NCBI GenBank assembly: GCA_035236585.1
Contig: CP141126.1
Coordinates: 71,551,779 to 71,615,778 of the forward strand
From: Warburgia ugandensis
Taxonomy: Eukaryota > Streptophyta > Magnoliopsida > Canellales > Canellaceae
Direction: 5' to 3'
Length of the DNA stretch: 64,000 nucleotides
In this document: piece by piece, positions 10,487 to 20,985 of the stretch
Layout of the letters: every line of letters starts with the position of its first letter
Position numbering within the stretch: position 1 is the first letter of the stretch
Made by a program: the position numbers and the translations under genes
The notes under the pieces: generated by a model
What the model was told of the DNA's origin: nothing
Database searches by the model: none
Seen by the model: the letters and a program-made list of their open reading frames with translations, nothing else

Positions 10487-12483
10487 TGTTAAGTGTTTAA
10501 TTTTGGTCAAAATTCCCCTAATTTAGCGTTCAATTAGATCATCTAACCGTTCAATTTTACAAAACTTAGCTTGATTTTGAATATAAATCCAATTGACCAT
10601 CCAAACCTTAATTTGTCAAAATCAACGGTCAGATGATCATTAGAGTTCATTAGATGACTAATGTACGGTTCAGATGATTCTAATTTAGTCTTTTCTTTTG
10701 TAGATCAACCAAAGGACGCACGGATGGATACGAGTAAAAGATAATGGTGCAGATCATCTTAAAAGGCAATGGATGGACCATATCACCCATGGAGATAGAT
10801 GAAATAGAAATCATGGACAAAATGGAAAGAACATGTAAAGGGCAACTCTTTTCCCCACTTCTCGTTCCTTTTCTTCCTCTTTCCCTCCTTATTCTCTTTT
10901 TCTTTCCTTCATTCTCTCTTTCCTTTCCCACTCCTTTTCTTTCTTTTCTTTTTCCTTCCTTTTCTTTTCTTTCTTTTTCCTTCCTTTTCTCTTTTCTTTC
11001 TTTTTCCTTTTCCTTTTCCTCTTCCTTTTTCCCTTCCTTTTTCTCTTTTCTTTCTTTCCTTTTCCTTTTCCTTTTCCTTCTCCTTCTCCTCTTTCTTTTT
11101 CCTTCTTTCCTTTTTCTTTTTCCCTTCCTCATTCTCACGTACCCAATTCTCTCTTCTCACCTTCTACTCCTCTCTTGGCCCATCTTCACGCACAAAAAAC
11201 CCAGCCTCTTCTCATCTCTCTCAATTCGCCCTTCTCCTCCTCTTTCCCTCTTCTACTTCCCCTTCATCCTACCAGTCTTTGAACCAGCACTGCATCTTCC
11301 TCTTTCTCACTCTCTCTCTCCCTATGTTCTCCACCATCCCTCCTCCATTCAGTCCCCAGCGTCGTCTGTCCACTCCTCTCCACAACTAGCAATTCCCCAC
11401 CAGCTACTCTTCAGCCTTGCATCCGCTGCACACCCGAATTTCTCTTGTTCTCCTCTGCTCCCATTAGCCCTCCACCCTTCTTCTATTTGCAATTTCCAGG
11501 ACTGTGCGACATTCCTTTACCGCCTAGCATCTCTACGTACCCACCCCGGCTACTCTCCTCAACGCCTCCAACCAGAGCACGGCCCAGGCGTCGACCTTGA
11601 TCGGCCCAGGGGAGAAAACCCAAAACGGGTTTTTCTCCCGCACCTCTTCCCTTCCATCTTCTCCTCCTCTTTTCTCCTCTTCTTCTCCTTCCTCCGGCTC
11701 CCCCTTCTTCATCGGCTTCCCTGGTTTTTCCTAAAACACCAGATTTTAACAACATTCCAGTTTTGCCCCTCTCTCTTAAAATTCAATTCCATTTCTGTCC
11801 TTTTTTTGAAATTACATCTGTGTCCTGCTTTATCCCGGTTCTGTTTTATCCATCTTTTTCTTATCCAGGAACTGTCTAATCTGAATAAGCTCAATTAAGG
11901 CCTAACCCATCAACGGTTTTGCCTTAATCAAAACAAAATCCTCGATTTCTCCTTTGTTTCTTTTCTGATTTCAAATTAATTTTACAGGTTCATTATTAGG
12001 ACATCCCTAGACATAACCAATGCTTCTGATCTTAGATCTGAAATCCAGAAATCAATCTGAGCCGTCCAAATCTTGAAATCACAATTTAGCCTAGATCTTG
12101 ACCATTTTGAAGAATCTGTCAAATCCAACTGGTGGATCACTAATCAAGAACGGGTTGAAGATATCTGTAAAGGAGGATCAGCTTTTAGAAGACCAGAAGT
12201 GAAGATTTTGATGAAAATTGATCTAGGGAAGTAGTTTTTTCTCATTATTTGATTTTGTTTGTTTTCTTTAAGAATTGGAAATTCTGTATTTTTGAGAAGT
12301 TTATTAGATCTGAACATTGATTCTCATTTTAATAATTCCAGTAATTGTGAGTGATTTATTTTTAATTTTAAATAATTAGATTTTATTGAAAACTCCATTT
12401 TAAATCAAGTCCTTGTGGGATCGACCCGTACTTGCATAAGCTACCCTACAATAGCCCGTGCACTTGCGATAAAACAATCAACA
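10487..12483 (+). repeat. 5' LTR of the Athila-like element (1997 bp)
   Basis: It runs from TGTTAAGTG to CAATCAACA, with matching termini in the 3' LTR. It contains a long pyrimidine tract (from about 10850 to 11130), and near its end the GGGATCGACC...GTGCACTTGCG block shared by Athila/Tat-type LTRs. The CT-rich part keeps a 384-codon frame open (10744-11898), but this is low-complexity sequence and not treated as a gene. Compared with the 3' LTR it carries about 25 extra bases inside the pyrimidine tract. Confidence 0.92.
10931..11130. repeat. Uninterrupted 200-nt polypyrimidine tract in the 5' LTR
   Basis: Every base from 10931 to 11130 is C or T, as TTTTCC/TTTCTTTCC units. The equivalent in the 3' LTR is 21429-21574 plus 21576-21610, interrupted by one A. 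The length difference between the LTRs shows slippage since insertion. Such tracts can form triplex DNA, but that is inference. Confidence 0.9.
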
Positions 12484-12489
12484 AGTTTT

Positions 12490-12507
12490 TGGCACCGTTG
12501 CCGGGGA
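12490..12507 (+). other. Primer binding site complementary to tRNA-Asp
   Basis: TGGCACCGTTGCCGGGGA begins seven bases after the 5' LTR end. It is complementary to the 3' end of plant tRNA-Asp(GUC) except for A in place of G at the fifth base. Use of tRNA-Asp is characteristic of the Athila clade. Confidence 0.85.
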
Positions 12508-13718
12508 CTTGCAAAAGAGTTTTCATGAAATTTAATTAAAAAATCCAAAAAAATCAGAAAATTAAAAAAAAATAAAAAAAATCCATAAAATTAGGAATTG
12601 CAATTTTTAGCATTTTAGAAAATTTTAGGTGCATTTTTCCATTGTTTTTAGGGCATAATCACCTTGTTTCCTGAATTTGGTACTAATTTCTAATTTTATT
12701 TTTCAGGAAATAGGAAAGTGGAGGAATTTGGCAAGTAGATCTTCACCAAAATGGAAACTTCCCTGCTTTCCTAGAATAGGACTTTCTTTTTTCTTTTGAG
12801 TGAATCTTGTAGTGAGGATCCTTGTAAATTGCAATTTCCATTTTAAATTTCAAAGGGTTGTATAATACAGGGCAAGTGTGGGATAAGGTGGCCCACACTT
12901 GATCTTCATCAGAAACCCCACCGTGAGTTTCCTCACTCATTTATTTCCTAGATTAGGGTTTACATTTAGAATAATTTGCATTGTTTGGTAGTGTAACTCA
13001 TATAGAAGCATTTTTTTTTTTATAATTGTTGCATTTTAGGATTTTGCATTAGTTTACTGCTTTTAATTGCATTCTTAAGGCATGTTTAATGTTTTAAGGT
13101 AATTTATATGCTGATCGAATTGCTATGGTGTGTGAAAATTAATTAGTAAGGGCACCCTACCCCCATAAGATCAAGGGTGGATTTCATCACCACCTCTTGG
13201 CCCACTCAGGATAATCACCTCAAGCGCGCAAACCTTCTTTTCACGTTAATTTAAAATCAATCAGAAGAGACCTATAGGGTCATCACATGCTCGTAGGACC
13301 CTCTTAATAGGATGCGATTTACTGTCAGTCTAGTGGCTTTTGATCACTGTGGTTATTGGGGGTTATCTAATAGAGCCTCGCTCTTCCCCCACCTCCTATT
13401 GACGTTTGTTGAGGTCTAAACGCCTCCTTACACGAGGGTTGCATTAACCACCTTGGTTAGAACCTAATTGGTAAGTAGTAATCAACTCCCAAAGAGAGGA
13501 GGAGCGCTAGTCTAGGCTAATAAAAGCATCGTCCCCACAGAAAATCAAGAAAATCAAATATATTGTTGCTTATTAGCCTTAGGATTATTTGAGTGTGCCC
13601 TTTTGTTTGCGCATCATTCTAGAAGTTAGGTTGCATCATTTAGGTTAGTTTTCTCAAAGAAAAAAAAAAACAAAAAACAAAACAAATAAAACAAAAAACG
13701 AAAAGAAGCTTCCCTTGT
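12508..13718 (+). other. Untranslated leader between primer site and gag
   Basis: About 1.2 kb without a useful reading frame. It contains A/T-rich runs (poly-T near 13011 and an A-rich track at 13659-13705). The segment at about 13127-13535 is homologous, in inverted orientation, to parts of the X LTRs near 31140-31540 and 42190-42430. Packaging signals would be expected in this leader, but none can be assigned from sequence. Confidence 0.7.
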
Positions 13719-13800
13719 ATGCACTTTTGGAGATGCGACAAAACCGGAAGGTTAGTCAAGTACGACCAAAAAGACATACTGCAAGATCAGGCCACATCTA

Positions 13801-15492
13801 TGGCTGATCAACGCTCAAGGGGTAATTCACCCCATGGAAGTCAAGGGGCTCCACTCATAATGAATGAGGACCCACCACCCTTGATGGATGATGAATATCA
13901 ACCTCCACCAAGGAGGAATAATCATCAACCAAATAGAGATTGGAGAAGACACAATAGGGAATGGGACCAACAGAGTGAACATGGGGATGATAATATTGAG
14001 GGTCATCAAAACTTTCGTGGTAGAACTTTAAAAGACTACCTTCAGCCTACACGCACCAGTACACCATCCTGTGTAATTCTTCCTCAAAATGCTGGTGCGT
14101 TAGAATTAAAAACGGGAGTAATCCAATTACTTCCCAAATTCCATGGTCTAGATAGTGAGAGTCCTTATTTACACCTTAAAGAATTTGATGAGGTATGTAG
14201 TACCCAATGAACACAAAATATAGGTCTAAATACTGTTAGGCTTAAAATTTTTCCTTTCTCTTTAAAGGAAAAAGCAAAAATGTGGTTTAATGCACTACCA
14301 TCAGGTTCCATAAGAACCTGGAATGAAATGACTAGGGAATTCTTAAAGAAGTTTTTCCCTACCCATAAAACCAATACGCTTCGCCGCAAAATAATGAACT
14401 TTACCCAAAAGGATAAAGAATCATTCTATCAATGCTGAGAAAGGTTCAAAGAACTACAACTCACTTGCCCACATCATGGCTATGAACCATCGCGCATCAT
14501 CAGCTTCTTTTATGAAGGACTAAATTCTAACATGCACCAGTTTGTAGAGATGATATGTAATGGCAACTTTCTCAACAAACAACCAGATGAGGCAGAGGAG
14601 TATTTGGAATGGCTAGCTGAAAGTGCACAGACCTGGGCTGACTCAGAAAGAATAGAACATACAGATAGACCTAAGCCCAATAACACCCATGCTAGGGGAG
14701 GCATGTATGCTATGTCTAAAAAGATGATATCAATGCCAAAGTAGCATCCCTAGCGAGAAAAGTAGAAGCCATAGAAATGGGAAAGAAAAACTCACATAAA
14801 GAAGAACAAGTGTGTAGTATTTGTGAAAGTACGTCACATCTTACTCAGGAATGTCCTACAATCCCTGGTTTTCAAGATGTACTTCATGATCAAGATATAA
14901 AAGACCTTTCTCCCCATATTCAGACACTTATAACCCCAACTGGAGAAACCATCCAAACTTTAGTTGGAAAAATGGGCCTATTGCTAATGTTCCACAATCA
15001 GGACAATATCAACCTCATCAACAAAACCAAGGACTTCTTACCTTACCTTATCAAACTCATCAACCTCCTTCTGGAGCTTACTTGCCCTCTCCTAAAAGGC
15101 ATGTTGAGGATAATCAAAACATTCAAAACCAGGAAAGGAAAATTTCTCAATTAGAAAGTCAAATAAAACAAACCAACCAGTCCATGAATGAATTAAAAAA
15201 CATGATGAGTCAAATGATGCAAAGTATGGAAAAAGGAAAGTTCCCAGCTCAACCACAAGCAAACCCTAAGGGAGTGCATGCGGTTAGCATTAATGCATCT
15301 GATGAAACATCTAGCTCTACCATGGAACAAACTAAGGCTGTTACTATTCTTAGGAGTGGTAAAAGAATTGAGAAAGATGAGCCTCAAAAGACTGAAAAGG
15401 TAGAAAAATCCACAAAAGTTAAAGAAAACCCTAAACAAAAGGACCTTGTTTCACCTGTTGATCTATGTCCTATACCTGCTCCATTTCCTTAA
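13801..15492 (+). pseudogene. Athila-type gag, broken by stops and frameshifts
   Basis: Gag forms the particle that holds retroelement RNA and enzymes in the cytoplasm. The frame probably starts at ATG 13801 (MADQRS); an in-phase ATG at 13719 is the alternative. A Gly/Pro/Arg-rich N-terminus leads to the retrotransposon gag core with KAKMWFNALP (near 14270-14300). In-frame TGA codons occur at 14208-14210 and 14436-14438. The frame shifts near 14722, then encodes a CX2CX4HX4C zinc knuckle at 14813-14854. It shifts again near 14975-14990 and runs through a coiled-coil-like stretch (ISQLESQIKQ) to stops at 15490 and 15502. At least four separate lesions show that this copy makes no full-length Gag. 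Confidence 0.85.
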
Positions 15493-15504
15493 AGGTTGCG
15501 TTAA

Positions 15505-16326
15505 GCCCCAAAGTCTGCATCTAATGATGAGATTTTAGAGATTTTCAAGCAAGTCAAGATCAACATACCGATCTTAGATGCTATAAAACAAATTCCATCA
15601 TATGCCAAATTCTTAAAAGACTTATGCACCATAAAGAGAAAATTGAATGTCCAGAAGAAGGCATTTTTGACTGAACAGGTTAGTTCTATTCTTCAACACC
15701 ATACACCACCAAAGTACAAAGATCCTGGTTGCCCCACTCTTACTTGCATTATTGGCAGCTACAAGATTAACCAAGCTCTTCTTGATTTAGGATCTAGTGT
15801 AAATCTATTACCATACTCGGTATACGAACAGTTAGGTCTGGGTGAACTAAAACCTACATCTACTACGCTCCAGCTAGCTGATCGTTCTGTAAAAATACCG
15901 AGAGGAGTAATAGAGGATGTGTTAGTCCAGGTAGAATAATTTTGTTTCCCTGTCGATTTTCTAGTTCTAGATACACAACCGGTGGTGAATGAGAAGAATG
16001 AAATACCAGTCATCTTGGGACGACCATTTTTGGCTACGTCCAATGCCTTAATCAACTGTAGAAATGGTGTCATGAAACTGTCCTTTGGCAATATGACATT
16101 AGAGCTAAACATCTTTAACATTTGTAAGCAACTTGGTGAAACTACTGATGATTTGCACAATGTTAACATGATCAATTCAGTTGTGCAAGATCAGTTTCAG
16201 TCCTCTTCCTTTTCGAACCCACTAGAGGCCTGTTTGGCCCATTTTAATGAGTTTAATGAGGATGCATTAATAGAGGAAGTTAATGCCCTCCTTGATTCTG
16301 TTCCTATCATGGAAACAGAAAAATGA
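15505..16326 (+). pseudogene. Retropepsin-like aspartic protease of the Athila-like element (two stops)
   Basis: The protease would cleave the Gag-Pol polyprotein. The frame is open from 15505 in the same phase as the downstream pol. It carries the conserved Athila pre-protease stretch and the active-site motif LLDLGSSVNLLP, with the catalytic Asp codon at 15784-15786. A TAA at 15937-15939 interrupts it, and it continues in phase with the flap and C-terminal motif VILGRPFL at about 16009-16032. A TGA at 16324-16326 separates it from the RT frame. With only two point stops, the decay is light and fits a young insertion. Confidence 0.82.
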
Positions 16327-16350
16327 AAACCTCCTTTTGAGGACCTTCCA

Positions 16351-19296
16351 ATGAGGGAGTCCACTCCCCTTCCATCATTCATAGAACCTCCTAAGCTTGA
16401 ATTGAAATCTCTACCATTAGATTTAAAATATGCCTTTTTAGGAGACAAAGAGACTTTTCCTGTAATAATTTCCTCCCAATTAGAAACATCTCAAGAGGAA
16501 AAGTTAATAGACACTTTAAAAGAACACAAAGGTGCTATAGGATGGACCATAGCTGATATAAAGGGCATTAACCCTTTAATCTGCACCCATAGGATCTATC
16601 TAGAGGATGAAGCTAAGCCATGTCGTCAAATGCAAAGAAGGTTAAATCCTAATATGAAAGATGTGGTTAGAGCAGAAGTCCTAAAGTTGCTTGATGTGGG
16701 AATCATCTATCCCATAAGTGATAGCAAATGGGTAAGTCCTACTCAGGTGGTTCCAAAGAAGTCTGGAGTGACAGTAATAACTAACGCCAACAATGAATTG
16801 ATCCCTACCAGGGTTACTACTGGTTGGCGTATGTGTATCAACTATCGAAAGTTGAATGCTGTTACAAGGAAGGACCATTTTCCTTTGCCCTTCATTGATC
16901 AAATGTTAGAAAGGGTTGCAGGACATCAGTACTATTGTTTCTTAGATGGTTATTCAGGGTATAACCAAATAGAAATTGCACCCGAGGATCAGGAAAAGAC
17001 CACATTTACATGTCCTTTTGGCACTTTTGCTTACAAAAGAATGCCATTTGGATTATGTAATGCTCCCACCACATTTCAACATTGCATGTTAAGCATTTTC
17101 AGTGATATGGTGGAGAGAATTTTAGAGGTTTTCATGGACGACTTTTCTGTTTTCGGTAATTCATTTGAAACATGTCTTGAAAACCTAAGAAAAGTCTTAA
17201 CTCGTTGTAAAGAGAAAAACCTAGTGCTTAATTGGGAAAAATGTCATTTCATGGTTCCTAAGGGAATTGTCTTAGGTCACATTGTGTCATCTAAAGGTAT
17301 AGAGGTAGATAGAGCTAAAGTTGATCTAATTTCCAATCTACCAATTCCAAAATCTATTAGGGACATTTGCTCTTTCCTAGGTCATGCAGGATTCTATAGG
17401 AGGTTCATTAAAGATTTTAGTGCAATATCTAGACCATTATGTTACCTCCTCACAAAGGATACTCCTTTTGAGTGGACTGAGGATTGTCAAGAAGCTTTTA
17501 TAAAGTTGAAAGACAAGTTGACCACCGCACCTATCATGCAGCCACCTGATTGGAGTCTACCCTTTGAAATCATGTGTGATGCCAGTGACTATGCTGTAGG
17601 AGCTGTACTAGGACAGAGAAAAGAAAAGAAGCCATACGTTATCTATTATGCCAGTAGGACCTTAAATAGCACCCAAATGAACTATTCTACTACAGAGAAA
17701 GAACTCTTAGCAGTTGTCTTCGCATTGGATAAATTCAGGTCTTACTTGGTTGGATTTAAAATAGTCATATTCACTGACCATTCGGCCCTCAAGTATCTTC
17801 TTTCTAAGAAAGATGCTAAGCCTAGACTAATTAGATGGATCCTCCTACTCCAAGAGTTTGACATTGAAATAAAAGATAAAAAGGGAGTAGAGAATGTGGT
17901 AGCTGACCATTTGTCTCGCTTAGTCCTAACAGAGCCTTTAGATGAGTTGCCAATTAAAGACACTTTCCCTGATGAGCAACTTTTTCATGTTTCCCATCAT
18001 CCCTGGTTTGCTGATATTGCAAATTATTTAGTCACGGGGAAAATTCCTGAACATTGGACTAAACAAGAAAAGAAAAAATTCTTTTCCAATGTTAAGCACT
18101 ATTTCTGGGATGATCCATATCTGTTTAAATACTGCCCAGATCAAATCATTAGGAGATGTGTCCCTGACTTAGAACAACATAGTGTTATCTCCTTTTGTCA
18201 TTCAGAAGCATGTGGTGGACATTTTTTTGCCCAGAAAACAGCGGCAAAGATTTTGCAGTGCGGTTTTTATTGGCCGTCGTTGTTCAAAGACACACATGTG
18301 TTCTGTAAATTATGTGAGCAATGTCAAAAGTTAGGAGGAATAACCCGTAGGAATATGATGCCTTTAAACCCTATTCTTATCATAGAAATTTTTGATTGTT
18401 GGGGTATCGATTTCATGGGTCCATTCCCACCTTCTTTTGGCTACATTTATATCTTATTAGTTGTAAACTATGTTTCAAAATGGATTGAGGCTATCCCATG
18501 TAGGAATAATGATCACAAAATAGTTCTTAAATTTTTAAAAGAAAACATTTTTTCTAGATTTGGGACCCCTCGAGCCATTATAAGTGATAACGGTACACAT
18601 TTTTGCAACAAACCATTTGAAGCACTAATGAAAAAATATAATATTACACATAAAGTTGCAACACCGTATCACCCACAAACAAGTGGACAAGTAGAAGTAT
18701 CTAATCGGGCCATCAAACAAATCCTTCAAAAGACTGTTAATCCAGATCGTAAAGATTGGTCTCTTCGACTGACGGATGCGCTTTGGGCTTACAGGACTGC
18801 ACATCGCACCCCGATTGGTATGTCTCCCTATCGTATTGTATACGGTAAGGCTTGTCATTTGCCTGTGGAATTGGAACATAGAGCCTATTGGGCAATAAAG
18901 ACATTCAATTTCAGTATGAATAAAGCAGGGTCACATCGCAAACTCCAACTTAATGAGTTGGAAGAGATCAGGCAAGAAGCATATGAGAGTAATAGGATAT
19001 ATAAAGAAAAGATGAAAGTTTTTCATGATAAGAACATAATGAGAAAATCCTTTACTCCAAGCCAAAAGGTTCTACTTTACAATTCTAAGCGTCACTTATT
19101 TCTAGGTAAGCTTAGATCTCAATGGACTGGTCCATATATAGTAAAAGAAGTTTTTTCATATGGGACTGTCGAGATTGAGAATACTAGGACTGGTCATTCT
19201 TTTAAAGTGAATGGTCAACGTTTAAAGCCTTTCCTAGATTATGAGAATTCAGAAGTTGAGTCCACAACTCTGGAGGATCCTATTTATCAGGATTGA
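16351..19296 (+). CDS. Pol: reverse transcriptase, RNase H and integrase (981 residues, intact frame)
   Basis: This frame copies element RNA to DNA and inserts it into the genome. Reverse transcriptase covers about residues 90-330, with the first catalytic Asp in FLDG (199) and the FMDD box at 261-264. RNase H covers about 400-525, with D410, E449, D476 and D519. Integrase follows: a zinc-binding H617/H624 and C655/C658 arrangement, then the catalytic D687, D746 and E782 with 35 residues between the last two, then a GPY/F module at 927-929. No chromodomain follows. Translation from ATG 16351 is assumed; the frame is open from 16327, right after the TGA that ends the protease part, and it would normally be read as a gag-pol polyprotein. 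All catalytic residues I can check are present. It ends at TGA 19294-19296. Confidence 0.93.
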   Translation: MRESTPLPSFIEPPKLELKSLPLDLKYAFLGDKETFPVIISSQLETSQEEKLIDTLKEHKGAIGWTIADIKGINPLICTHRIYLEDEAKPCRQMQRRLNPNMKDVVRAEVLKLLDVGIIYPISDSKWVSPTQVVPKKSGVTVITNANNELIPTRVTTGWRMCINYRKLNAVTRKDHFPLPFIDQMLERVAGHQYYCFLDGYSGYNQIEIAPEDQEKTTFTCPFGTFAYKRMPFGLCNAPTTFQHCMLSIFSDMVERILEVFMDDFSVFGNSFETCLENLRKVLTRCKEKNLVLNWEKCHFMVPKGIVLGHIVSSKGIEVDRAKVDLISNLPIPKSIRDICSFLGHAGFYRRFIKDFSAISRPLCYLLTKDTPFEWTEDCQEAFIKLKDKLTTAPIMQPPDWSLPFEIMCDASDYAVGAVLGQRKEKKPYVIYYASRTLNSTQMNYSTTEKELLAVVFALDKFRSYLVGFKIVIFTDHSALKYLLSKKDAKPRLIRWILLLQEFDIEIKDKKGVENVVADHLSRLVLTEPLDELPIKDTFPDEQLFHVSHHPWFADIANYLVTGKIPEHWTKQEKKKFFSNVKHYFWDDPYLFKYCPDQIIRRCVPDLEQHSVISFCHSEACGGHFFAQKTAAKILQCGFYWPSLFKDTHVFCKLCEQCQKLGGITRRNMMPLNPILIIEIFDCWGIDFMGPFPPSFGYIYILLVVNYVSKWIEAIPCRNNDHKIVLKFLKENIFSRFGTPRAIISDNGTHFCNKPFEALMKKYNITHKVATPYHPQTSGQVEVSNRAIKQILQKTVNPDRKDWSLRLTDALWAYRTAHRTPIGMSPYRIVYGKACHLPVELEHRAYWAIKTFNFSMNKAGSHRKLQLNELEEIRQEAYESNRIYKEKMKVFHDKNIMRKSFTPSQKVLLYNSKRHLFLGKLRSQWTGPYIVKEVFSYGTVEIENTRTGHSFKVNGQRLKPFLDYENSEVESTTLEDPIYQD

Positions 19297-20973
19297 GTGG
19301 ATTTGATCCTTCTGTACCATATTTTGTATTTTTGTTGTTTTCTACATCACTCATATTCATTTTAGGTCCTACTTTTTAAACATTGAGGACAATGTTTCTG
19401 TCAGGTTGGGGGATGTAGAATTCTAGCAAATTCTAGTTTTTTTTAGTTTTTTAGGTGCTTTCCTTGACTTTTCAAAAAAAAAAAAAAAAATGATGAAAAT
19501 TTTTAGGTCATTTCCTACACTATGATGAGAATTGGATTTTTTGAAGTATAATCTAGATAACTTTAGCTTATTAATGGAATTGAATATGATTAATTCATCT
19601 TTTACTCATTTTCTAAAGTATTCTATGAAAGCAAAGTCTCAGATCACATCTATACACGCAGTTGCATATAGATAGTCTAGATTGATAAAGTGGCTATAAC
19701 TTAGAAATTCTGAACAAATTCAGTGGAGACCTATAACCTAAGTAAGTTTTAGAGATATTCATCCTTTTTGAGAGGTTATAAATATTCCTAATTTTCTTCA
19801 GCGTGCTTAAAGAAAATTGATCTCAAACTCTTTAATTTGGCTAATTACTTGAATAATTAGAATATTATCTTTAAAATTCTAGAAGTTCATTGAATTTGAT
19901 AGATTATAGGAAACCTAGAAAATGATTTAGGCCATCCTTGTTATAACCTAGAGACATAAAGCCTACCCATAAAGTATTGTTACCACTAGTTAGCCAACTT
20001 GAGCCTTTAATATAAGCCTTTTCTTTTGTCACCCAAATTATCCTTTACCCATATTAACCCAGTATAAATTATCCATTACCCATTTTCTTTGAAAAAAAGT
20101 TAGAGAAGAATGAAGAAATATCTTTTAGTTGTAATGAAAAGTGGATATCAAGAAAAGAAATATTCTTCAAAGTGATTCAAAAGTACTGAAATAGTCTGAA
20201 AAAAAAAAAAAAAAAAAAGGTTTGAAGAATGCAAAGAAAAGAGAAAGAAAAAAAAAAGAAAAAGAAAAAAACAGAAATATTCACTTCATCAAAGAAAGAA
20301 AGAATTATCAACTTTAGAAGACCTCTACTTATTTTCTGAAGAAACTTTGAATAACCTTATACCCTTTCTTTGGTACCCTATCCTAAGCTTACGTTTCGTC
20401 CCAGTTAAAGACCTATTGATTCTAGGAGAAACATAGTCTTGATGAGGAAATGAATGGATAGAATATAAAAGAGTGGTATTTCTAAATATTCAAAGGTAAT
20501 GGCATCTATTCTAAAGGGATCAAAACAATGAAATTCCTTAATAACTCCCAATTTTCATGAGTACATGTGAGAAAATTTTGCTTTTATTGACTCAACTCAC
20601 ATAATTAAAAGAGAGATATGATTTGACCCCTTTATCTGAGAGATTTTGTTTCTGAGTGTATGTCATTAGTGAGGCTTGAGGTCAAAACATATTTCGGATG
20701 GAGTTCAAAAGTTAGAAGTTTATTTAGAGATCAAGATGATTCCATATGTAAATTGTACATGCACACACTCACTCTGAGATTTGAGCTTAATTGGAATTAT
20801 TTTGGCATACGGGTAGGGTTTTGAATTTTTCAGTCATTTTTATTAGTATGATAAAGTTGATGTGATTTATTGAAGATAATTCTTTGAGGAAAAAGAGGAG
20901 TTGACTTAAAAATAAAATTTGAAATCTTGAAATTTGGTTTTTCGCATATTTTGCTCAGGACTAGCAAAATGCT
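19297..20973 (+). other. 3' non-coding region of the Athila-like element, no env
   Basis: About 1.7 kb between pol and the terminal polypurine tract has no frame longer than a few dozen codons. In many Athila elements an env-like gene lies in this interval. The region is rich in A runs (for example 19475-19489 and 20201-20218). It is recognisably homologous to 34565-36240 and 48420-50070, the 3' ends of two other elements in the window, so it has been kept as part of the family's architecture. Confidence 0.75.
19404..19436 (+). other. Internal polypurine motif followed by TGTAGAATTCTAG
   Basis: GGTTGGGGGA is followed directly by TGTAGAATTCTAGCAAATTC. The same purine run and following bases recur almost unchanged at 34739-34770, in a much more diverged copy, and a decayed version lies near 48405-48440. 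It is preceded by ATTGAGGACAATG, a motif typical of Athila/Tat 3' regions. It may be a second plus-strand priming site. Function is inferred. Confidence 0.7.
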
Positions 20974-20985
20974 GGTTGGGGGGTG
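20974..20985 (+). other. Terminal polypurine tract
   Basis: GGTTGGGGGGTG lies directly before the TG of the 3' LTR, the expected position of the plus-strand primer. One T pair interrupts the purines, as is common in this clade. Confidence 0.85.

Noticed and set aside
10680-11160. Minus-strand Lys/Arg/Glu-rich frames
   Set aside because: Reverse reading of the polypyrimidine tract. Repetitive charged sequence without a domain.
10744-11898. 384-codon open frame
   Set aside because: It lies inside the 5' LTR and depends on a pyrimidine tract with no stop codons. The 3' LTR counterpart changes phase downstream, and composition is low-complexity Phe/Ser/Leu.
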